From: an uncultured Prevotella sp.
GTDB taxonomy: Bacteria; Bacteroidota; Bacteroidia; Bacteroidales; Bacteroidaceae
Length of the DNA stretch: 5,391 nt
Assembly (NCBI GenBank): GCA_945863825.1
Contig: CAMBBY010000130.1
Coordinates: 1 to 5,391, forward strand
Direction: 5' to 3'
Positions within the stretch are counted from its first letter, which is position 1. Each line of letters opens with the position of its first letter. Below, piece after piece: positions 1 to 5,391 of the stretch. Below the pieces are notes generated by a model, which did not search any database, was not told the DNA's origin, and worked only from the letters and a program-made list of their open reading frames with translations. Made by a program: the position numbers and the translations under genes.

Positions 1-3000
1 TATCTGTATTTCCCAACACATCCAATTTTCCACGCATCTGAAGGCCAGTCAAAGGACCTTTCATCATTGCAAAGAAATTGACATAAGCCTTACCAAATGC
101 CTCAGAGCGCAAATTCTCCTTAGCATCTATCAAAAGGAAGTTCTGAGCTCTCATACGTAAGTCGAGCATCATTCTGTCCACATTAGAGAAATCCAGATTT
201 CCTTGCAGATTTAGCGGACTCTCATTGTTTGCATACATCATGAAGTTTTCGAAGAGTAACTTGCTATCTACGATACGCACAGGATCATCGTCAAAACGCA
301 TAGAAATTCCATACGGTTCACTTATCAGATATGCAGAATCCAGATAAACCTCACCTTCTACATGCGGTTTATTCAGAGCACCCTTTACAGCAAGTTCACC
401 TTCCCCATATCCTTTCAAACCAAGCAACTGGTCTGGAACAAATCCATTGATAAAGTGAAGCGGAATCTTATCAAGCCCTACAGTAGCATCAAGATATCCG
501 GCTCCTTCAGACTGATAGGTACCCTTAACTGTTGCCACATCCTCACCCTCATAAGTCAGAATGCCATCTACATAATGAGAACCATCGCTCTTAGGCATAT
601 AGACAAATTCAGACCCAACATCGCCCATCGGACATTTCTCATAGACAAGGTTATCAATCTTCAGATTAGAAGAAACAGAAAGTTCTTCCTTTGTCTGAAT
701 AACGTGGAAGTCACCATCCATGATGCCAGAAATATCAGGCATATAAGGAATGACGCTCAGAACCTTATCCAGATTGAATTTACTCAAACTGACTGTAATA
801 TCCTGCAATGCTTCCTCATTTTCATCATTAGAATAGACACGCACGCCCATACCACCAGAAGCTGTCAACAACAGATTAGCCGATACTCGCTGATCATCAG
901 AGAGCATCAAGTAATTATCAGCATTAGCCTTAAACTTCTTATAGCCAAGAATCGGATGCGTATCCGTAAGTGAAACTTTGATTCCATTATCCTGCATCAA
1001 AGCCGCTAATCCTACATCAAGACCTAATTTATTGTTGGCATCATAGAGCTTTGCCTTAATATTAGAACCTTTTTCCTGCAATTCACCATCCACCAAGGCA
1101 CGGAAAACATATTGTGGATTTTTCTTATTATTTTCAATTCTTGCAGAATAGCGGATGGTGTCACCCTTAGTATGCACAAGAGCACGTATCGTATCCAACT
1201 GAACACCTTGGACCACCATAGAATCAACATTTAAAAATCCATTTAATCCCATAACAGGAGAGGCATTCAGATCCATCTCTATAGTTTTAAACTGATATCC
1301 ACAATATTCGATGTAACGGGAAATAAAATTATTTTTTCCTGAAGAAAGATAAATATGCCCCAAAGGAAAATTCTGGCGAAGACGAATCTGGTCTATCTTG
1401 CGATTCTTCATCTGACTGAATATTTCTCGTTGCAATCCATCTATATGTCCAAGCAGTTTTTTATACCCTCCATGAGCATCCATATTAAGATGAAAATCAC
1501 CACAATCTACAATAGCATGAGTTGTATCCCTACGCGTGAACACATCCAAGAGAACATCTACAGGTCGATGAACTTTATTTGCTGTACGCAAAGTAATATC
1601 ACCCACAGAAGCTTGAAGATTATAAAAATCTTTCAAATCAGTATTGACATCCACGTAGCCACACAAAGCTGCCTTCATCGGTTTTTCTACCAATTGCAAC
1701 AGATAAAGGTCTGCCTGTCGGACATCAGCTTTTATTGTAGCCTGCACCTTCTTCGTATTAGTCAGTGCATCCAAACTTACCAACCCTGTAAGAAATTGAT
1801 TTTTACTATCCACATCAGCATGCACCTTTCCGTGCGCAACATGAGCAATCGCCAGTACATTATTTATCTTATATTTCCCATAATGAACTGAAGATGCTTG
1901 AGCCTTAGCCGCCAAACGGGTGGAAGGTGACAAGAAATCAGTACCCACTCCTTTGGCTTTTATATTACCACTAAAAGAATACAAATCCTGTTTTGGAAGG
2001 AAATGCTTCGCCTGAACATTCTTAGCCTGAATTTTGGCATCATAAGACAGACGTCCCAAATCTATCCCACCAGTAGAGCTAGTTTTTGCGATAACAGAAG
2101 CATCTACATCCAAACTACCTCTGCCCTCAGTCAAAGCCAACTTGGTAGCATACCGTTGGCCATCAACATTTATATTTCCCTTAATTCCAATGCCATTAGG
2201 GACACGTATTTCTTTCATCAATGAAGGCTCCAACATGGCTGTAATGAAACTTAAGTTGTAGGTATGAGCATTTAAGTTGACATTAGCCTTCAACTTATTC
2301 ATATCCGTCAAACTGCCCAATGTTCCATGGGCGGAGATTTCAAAGGCAGAAGGCAAGACTGCCTTCAACCCATCAAAGGCCAATTGCTGCAAGTTTCCTT
2401 TTACCGATCCTTTCAACTTAAGAGGGTAATAAGGCCACAGCTTTTTCATTTTTTCAGGCATTGCATCGCCTGCAAAAAGCATCAAATCAGATTTTCCCAG
2501 ACTTCCATCAATCAATGCAGTGAGATGTCCAGGATTACTCTCTGCAAAAGCATCCATATCCATATCCACAGTAGCCTTCAACTGTGACACAGGAGTCTTC
2601 AGATAAAAATCCGGCAATGCTAATTTGGTAGAATCCATCACGAATCTACCGTTCATTTGCGATATAGACAAGCCGCTCTGTACCTTAAATTGCGCCTCAC
2701 GAATTTTGACATCTATTTTGGAATCGCAATAATAAAAAGAATCCGCCTTCAAATTCATCCCAGATAAAGCCAGATGATTGAAGTCTATACCAGAAACAGG
2801 CTTTTCAAAATTATTGTCATAAGAGACCCATCCGTTTTCCCAATCCAACTTCTTAACCTGATATAATCCTTTGAAAAGATCAAGATACGTTTCTTGAGCC
2901 AACGCATTTCCAAAATAAGCACTTACCTGAAGAGTATCCCCAGGCATATGCAACGTAAGATTAGTGTTTTTAAAATTCAGCTTTTGTAGATTGATTTTCC

Positions 3001-3568
3001 AAAAGTTTTCACTTGGGGCAGTATCTGCAGGTACCGTATCGCTTAGTTCAACAGCCAATTTAGCATCAGCGAGCAATGCATTCTCTACTAAAACATGCTC
3101 ATTGGCTAAATCAATACCATGTGCCTGAACACAGAGTTTTCCGACATTACCTTTGATACGTGCCTCGTGAATAAAATTGGCAGTATTCACTTTCATTCCA
3201 TCGAAATCCAACTGATCAACCATCACTTGACTATGGAAAATAGGCATCAGTTGAACATCAACTATCATTTTTCTAATGTCAGCAATAGTATCCTTTTTTC
3301 CACGCAATGAAAGATTAGTGCTATTTTTAAGAGAGTCTATAGGTTGCAAAACCTGCACACCTTCCACGCCAAGCCGTAAAGGAAATACCAGCTTTACGTG
3401 ATTCACAGTAACATCCATGCCCGTAGATTCAGAAGCATACGCTGCCACATGCCTTACTGCCCAATTCTGAACGGGTGGCAAATAAAGCATAACAGCAAGT
3501 ATCATGATGAGGAGTATTGGAGAAAAGAGAATGAGAACACTCCATTTGATATACTTCTTCATAGGCAT
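1..3568 (-). CDS. tamB: TamB-type (DUF490) envelope translocation/assembly protein, C-terminus cut by window
   Basis: The frame is open from the ATG at 3568 to the window edge, giving 1,189 full codons with no stop; an in-frame TAA at 3577-3575 precedes the start. A second ATG two codons in (3562) is an equally possible start, since no Shine-Dalgarno motif separates them. Residues 1-8 are basic, residues about 9-30 form one hydrophobic segment (an uncleaved anchor), and the rest should be periplasmic. After the anchor come PPVQNWAVRHVAAYASESTG (31-50) and VFPLRLGVEG (61-70), the AsmA/TamB-like N-terminus typical of Bacteroidetes. Further landmarks are HGIDLANEHV (150-159), LHMPGDTLQ (206-214), NNKKNPQYVF (813-822) and KGPLTGLQMRGKLDVLGNTD (1170-1189), the last being characteristic of the DUF490 region. 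Long beta-strand-rich repeats fill the middle. The family forms elongated hydrophobic-groove proteins linked to outer-membrane protein assembly and phospholipid transport between membranes. Bacteroidetes members are, from memory, roughly 1,400-1,700 residues, so a few hundred are missing here. It begins 25 bp after the pseudouridine synthase. An AsmA-like relative is the main alternative name. Confidence 0.9.
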   Translation of the reverse strand, partial: MPMKKYIKWSVLILFSPILLIMILAVMLYLPPVQNWAVRHVAAYASESTGMDVTVNHVKLVFPLRLGVEGVQVLQPIDSLKNSTNLSLRGKKDTIADIRKMIVDVQLMPIFHSQVMVDQLDFDGMKVNTANFIHEARIKGNVGKLCVQAHGIDLANEHVLVENALLADAKLAVELSDTVPADTAPSENFWKINLQKLNFKNTNLTLHMPGDTLQVSAYFGNALAQETYLDLFKGLYQVKKLDWENGWVSYDNNFEKPVSGIDFNHLALSGMNLKADSFYYCDSKIDVKIREAQFKVQSGLSISQMNGRFVMDSTKLALPDFYLKTPVSQLKATVDMDMDAFAESNPGHLTALIDGSLGKSDLMLFAGDAMPEKMKKLWPYYPLKLKGSVKGNLQQLAFDGLKAVLPSAFEISAHGTLGSLTDMNKLKANVNLNAHTYNLSFITAMLEPSLMKEIRVPNGIGIKGNINVDGQRYATKLALTEGRGSLDVDASVIAKTSSTGGIDLGRLSYDAKIQAKNVQAKHFLPKQDLYSFSGNIKAKGVGTDFLSPSTRLAAKAQASSVHYGKYKINNVLAIAHVAHGKVHADVDSKNQFLTGLVSLDALTNTKKVQATIKADVRQADLYLLQLVEKPMKAALCGYVDVNTDLKDFYNLQASVGDITLRTANKVHRPVDVLLDVFTRRDTTHAIVDCGDFHLNMDAHGGYKKLLGHIDGLQREIFSQMKNRKIDQIRLRQNFPLGHIYLSSGKNNFISRYIEYCGYQFKTIEMDLNASPVMGLNGFLNVDSMVVQGVQLDTIRALVHTKGDTIRYSARIENNKKNPQYVFRALVDGELQEKGSNIKAKLYDANNKLGLDVGLAALMQDNGIKVSLTDTHPILGYKKFKANADNYLMLSDDQRVSANLLLTASGGMGVRVYSNDENEEALQDITVSLSKFNLDKVLSVIPYMPDISGIMDGDFHVIQTKEELSVSSNLKIDNLVYEKCPMGDVGSEFVYMPKSDGSHYVDGILTYEGEDVATVKGTYQSEGAGYLDATVGLDKIPLHFINGFVPDQLLGLKGYGEGELAVKGALNKPHVEGEVYLDSAYLISEPYGISMRFDDDPVRIVDSKLLFENFMMYANNESPLNLQGNLDFSNVDRMMLDLRMRAQNFLLIDAKENLRSEAFGKAYVNFFAMMKGPLTGLQMRGKLDVLGNTD

Positions 3569-3593
3569 AAAGGTTTAGATGACAAAGACACTT

Positions 3594-4265
3594 CTAAATT
3601 GGTGCTATCGCTCGCCATAGATTATCATCCGGCAACGGAGCTTCAATTGAAATCAACTCCTTAGAAACAGGATGTAGGAATTCAACATGATGAGATAAAA
3701 GACAGATACTACCATCAGGATTGCTACGTGGGGAACCATATTTCAAATCTCCCTTGATAGGACACCCCATTTTAGCAAGTTGACATCTTATCTGATGATG
3801 ACGACCTGTCATAAGGTTCACTTCCAATAATGTATAATTATCTGTACGGCCAATTACTTTGTATTTTAGAATTGCTTTCTTGGAATTTTTCACCTCATGA
3901 TCATAAGCATAACTTTTATTCTGCTTTTCATTTCTCACTATCCAATGCGTCAAAGTCGCCTCTGGCTCCTTCGGCGTATTCTTAGTTATTGCCCAATAAG
4001 TCTTATGCACATCTCCATCACGGAACATATTGTTCAAACGCGAAAGAGCTTTAGACGTTTTGGCAAAAACTACAAGCCCAGCAACAGGGCGATCAAGGCG
4101 ATGTACCACCCCCAGGAAGACATTTCCCGGTTTGTGGTACTTATCCTTAATATATTTTTTTACAGTCTCCGAGAGAGGCTCATCACCGGTTTTATCACCT
4201 TGAACGATTTCACCGCTTCTCTTGGAGACTATTATAATATGGTTGTCTTCGTAAACTACCTGCAT
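3594..4265 (-). CDS. RluA-family RNA pseudouridine synthase, single-domain
   Basis: This complete 223-residue protein should isomerise uridine to pseudouridine in rRNA or tRNA in the cytoplasm. It carries the family motifs in order: the N-terminal VVYEDNHIIIVSK (3-15), the catalytic motif VVHRLDRPVAGLVVFAKTSK with HRLD at 55-58 and nucleophile Asp58, KTYWAI with Tyr90, LMTGRHHQIRCQLA (151-164), and KYGSPR plus LLSHHVEFLHP near the end. The usual Thr-Ser/Thr after HRLDR is Pro-Val-Ala here, a variant I believe is common in Bacteroidetes members. There is no N-terminal S4 RNA-binding domain; the catalytic fold starts at residue 1, as in RluA and TruC and unlike RluC and RluD. The target base cannot be read from sequence. 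It starts 21 bp after fabG with an A/T-rich leader and no Shine-Dalgarno, and ends 25 bp before tamB, so it is probably cotranscribed with both. Confidence 0.92.
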   Translation of the reverse strand: MQVVYEDNHIIIVSKRSGEIVQGDKTGDEPLSETVKKYIKDKYHKPGNVFLGVVHRLDRPVAGLVVFAKTSKALSRLNNMFRDGDVHKTYWAITKNTPKEPEATLTHWIVRNEKQNKSYAYDHEVKNSKKAILKYKVIGRTDNYTLLEVNLMTGRHHQIRCQLAKMGCPIKGDLKYGSPRSNPDGSICLLSHHVEFLHPVSKELISIEAPLPDDNLWRAIAPI

Positions 4266-4286
4266 TATTTTTTAATAAAGGATAGA

Positions 4287-5045
4287 TTACATATTCATAC
4301 CACCATCGATCTGGATAACCTGACCACTTACGTAGCTAGACATATCAGAAGCGAGGAAAAGGCAAACGTTAGCGATATCCTCAGTCTGACCACCGCGACG
4401 CAAAGGAATCTTGTTCATCCAATCCTTACGGATATCCTCTGGCAACTGTGCAGTCATAGCAGTCTCAATGAAACCAGGAGCAACGGCATTAGCACGTACG
4501 CCCTTAGGACCCAACTCCTGAGCAATAGACTTAGCAAGCGCAATCATACCAGCTTTAGAAGCAGCATAGTTACACTGACCAGCATTACCATGTACACCTA
4601 CAACAGAAGCCATATTAATGATAGAACCACCACGCTGGCGAAGCATAATAGGAGAACAAGCATGAATGAAATTGAAAGCAGACTTCAAGTTAACATTCAA
4701 AACTGCATCCCACTGAGCCTCACTCATACGAAGCATCAAACCATCCTTTGTAATACCTGCGTTATTTACGAGGACATCAATAGAACCAAAGTCTTCATGA
4801 ATCTGCTTAACGGTCTTCTGTGTCTCCTCAAAATCAGCAGCATTACCTGCATAAGCACGGCAAGTTACTCCAAGAGCTTCAATTTCTTTACGGGTAGCCT
4901 CCAAACCAGCTGCCATTTCGTCATTGAGTACAAGATCTGTAAAGGCGATATTAGCACCCTCAGAAGCAAATTTCATAGCGACAGCTTTACCAATGCCGCG
5001 TGCAGCACCTGTTACAAGGGCTGTCTTACCTGTTAATAATCCCAT
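4287..5045 (-). CDS. fabG: 3-oxoacyl-[acyl-carrier-protein] reductase FabG
   Basis: This complete 252-residue classical short-chain dehydrogenase/reductase should reduce 3-oxoacyl-ACP to 3-hydroxyacyl-ACP in the fatty-acid elongation cycle in the cytoplasm. The cofactor glycine motif TGAARGIG is at 12-19 and NNAG at 94-97. The catalytic tetrad is Asn119, Ser147 (in NMASVVG), Tyr160 and Lys164 (YAASK). APGFIETAMT (189-198) and the C-terminal SGQVIQIDGGMNM match the FabG subgroup closely, and the length is normal for it. Arg16 matches the NADPH-binding arginine of E. coli FabG, yet Asp37 sits at the end of the second strand, a position often acidic in NADH-using relatives. The start MGLLTGKTALVTG is the usual FabG N-terminus, so ATG at 5045 is secure although no Shine-Dalgarno is present. 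After two TTA codons at residues 3-4, the gene avoids TTA, CTA and TCA throughout, which fits biased codon use in a well-expressed gene. No other fatty-acid gene is adjacent. Confidence 0.95.
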   Translation of the reverse strand: MGLLTGKTALVTGAARGIGKAVAMKFASEGANIAFTDLVLNDEMAAGLEATRKEIEALGVTCRAYAGNAADFEETQKTVKQIHEDFGSIDVLVNNAGITKDGLMLRMSEAQWDAVLNVNLKSAFNFIHACSPIMLRQRGGSIINMASVVGVHGNAGQCNYAASKAGMIALAKSIAQELGPKGVRANAVAPGFIETAMTAQLPEDIRKDWMNKIPLRRGGQTEDIANVCLFLASDMSSYVSGQVIQIDGGMNM

Positions 5046-5122
5046 TTTGTAAATATTTTAATTGAATTAGTACTTCTTTATCTATTCAGATAATATCAGA
5101 TAATAAAAAATTCTCGAAATAA
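5046..5122 (-). promoter_or_regulatory. Regulator-fabG intergenic region, candidate fabG leader/promoter
   Basis: This 77-bp AT-rich gap is the longest noncoding stretch in the window and the only one long enough to hold a separate promoter for fabG. I found no clear match to the Bacteroidetes promoter pattern (TTTG near -33 and TAnnTTTG near -7), no Shine-Dalgarno motif, and no hairpin followed by a T-run that would mark a terminator. The bases just before the ATG are A/T-rich, as is usual for translation starts in this phylum. The promoter role is inferred from position only. Confidence 0.3.
5086..5105. repeat. Perfect tandem 10-bp direct repeat upstream of fabG
   Basis: The unit TCAGATAATA (TATTATCTGA on the coding strand) occurs twice with no spacer, 41-60 bp upstream of the fabG start and 18 bp after the regulator stop. 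The spacing of one helical turn puts both copies on the same DNA face, which is the geometry of paired protein-binding sites. The centre also contains GATA-A-TATC, a short imperfect palindrome. In AT-rich DNA such a repeat can arise by chance slippage, so a regulatory role is only a possibility. Confidence 0.5.
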
Positions 5123-5391
5123 TTAAAGTTTCAGACCGGATTTTCCTAAAGCACCATATACAACTTTGGCAACCAAAGGCCTACTAGACTCAACATTCAA
5201 TCCATGTCCCAATCTGCCATAAATAAATGGAACTTCCAATCCTTTGATACAATAATGCGTAATATCCGCCACTAAGTCAACATTATCAATGTCGAATTCT
5301 CCTTCTTCCTTACCTTCGGCATAAACGCGTCTGAGAAGTTCAATTTCATCTTCATCAAAGTTTTTTCTTGCCTTTTCCACCATCCATATAT
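5123..5391 (-). CDS. TetR/AcrR-family transcriptional regulator, C-terminal part only
   Basis: The frame stays open to the window edge. It gives 88 residues before the TAA at 5125-5123, and the first methionine seen (5383) is preceded in frame by Ile-Trp, so it is internal and the true start lies outside. The visible part is the ligand-binding/dimerisation half: a helical acidic stretch around FDEDEIELLRRVYAEGKEEG, then FDIDNVDLVADITHYCIKGL, then a C-terminal helix ending in GALGKSGLKL. The pattern of an 'A-x-x-G-E/K-x-x-G-E-F' helix followed by a 'LVAD-x-x-H-Y-x-x-K-G-L' helix is typical of TetR C-terminal domains. The DNA-binding helix-turn-helix would be beyond the window, so the family call is probable rather than certain. 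Its position 77 bp upstream of fabG, in the same direction, suggests it regulates itself and fabG, but the ligand and operator are unknown. Confidence 0.72.
   Translation of the reverse strand, partial: IWMVEKARKNFDEDEIELLRRVYAEGKEEGEFDIDNVDLVADITHYCIKGLEVPFIYGRLGHGLNVESSRPLVAKVVYGALGKSGLKL

Larger units (their letters stand above)
1..5391 (-). other. Co-directional gene cluster: regulator - fabG - pseudouridine synthase - tamB
   Basis: Four consecutive genes share one strand, with gaps of 77, 21 and 25 bp and no visible terminator. The short fabG-to-tamB gaps leave little room for separate promoters, so cotranscription of at least the last three genes is likely. Whether transcription starts before the regulator or in the 77-bp gap cannot be decided from sequence. 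Confidence 0.55.

Noticed and set aside
1024..1230. A 68-codon minus-strand open frame
   Set aside because: It is in a different frame inside tamB, whose own frame is intact and family-like here (for example NNKKNPQYVF).
3569..3593. Possible tamB promoter element (TGTCTTTG on the minus strand)
   Set aside because: It departs from the Bacteroidetes TAnnTTTG pattern, has no convincing -33 partner, and lies very close to the start codon.
362..3664. Several plus-strand open frames of 63-203 codons across the tamB region (starts at 362, 1355, 2003, 2327, 3119 and 3398)
   Set aside because: All are in the mirror register of the continuous tamB frame, have no family signal, and would lie entirely antisense to a well-supported gene apart from the tail of the last, which overlaps the pseudouridine synthase end.
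3897..5036. A 379-codon plus-strand open frame opposite fabG and the pseudouridine synthase
   Set aside because: It is the exact mirror register of both minus-strand genes. It stays open because those genes avoid TTA, CTA and TCA codons, and it ends where fabG has its two TTA leucine codons. Its translation has no recognisable domain.
5106..5122. TTCGAGAA next to a T-run as a possible terminator after the regulator
   Set aside because: The arms are only three bases with a two-base loop, too small to form a stable hairpin.
5123..5383. A complete 86-residue protein starting at the ATG at 5383
   Set aside because: The frame continues upstream in phase to the window edge, and the sequence looks like the C-terminal half of a TetR-type regulator, so this ATG is internal.

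Overview
The window is ordinary chromosomal core sequence from a low-GC Bacteroidales bacterium, most likely in or near Prevotella/Bacteroides. I infer this from the family-typical wording of the encoded FabG and TamB proteins, the AT-rich leaders without Shine-Dalgarno motifs, and the codon use. I see no mobile element, CRISPR array, RNA gene or phage signature, and I did not find a new biological system.

All four genes lie on the minus strand, so transcription runs from high to low coordinates. In that order they are: the C-terminal part of a TetR/AcrR-type regulator (cut by the window end at 5391), fabG (3-oxoacyl-ACP reductase), a short RluA-family RNA pseudouridine synthase, and the first 1,189 codons of a very large TamB-type (DUF490) envelope protein that runs off the window at position 1. 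The large gene is one uninterrupted reading frame filling about two thirds of the window. The gaps between genes are 77, 21 and 25 bp, and I see no terminator in any of them. A single operon, or at least read-through from fabG to tamB, is therefore plausible.

The only noncoding stretch with visible structure is the 77-bp gap between the regulator and fabG, which holds a perfect 10-bp tandem repeat. There is no gene-free stretch longer than 77 bp.

Functionally, a TetR-type regulator beside a fatty-acid elongation reductase suggests local control of fatty-acid synthesis. A TamB-like protein downstream connects to outer-membrane building, because AsmA/TamB-family proteins are linked to phospholipid transport and outer-membrane protein assembly. 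That connection is inference from position. The pseudouridine synthase has no obvious link to it.
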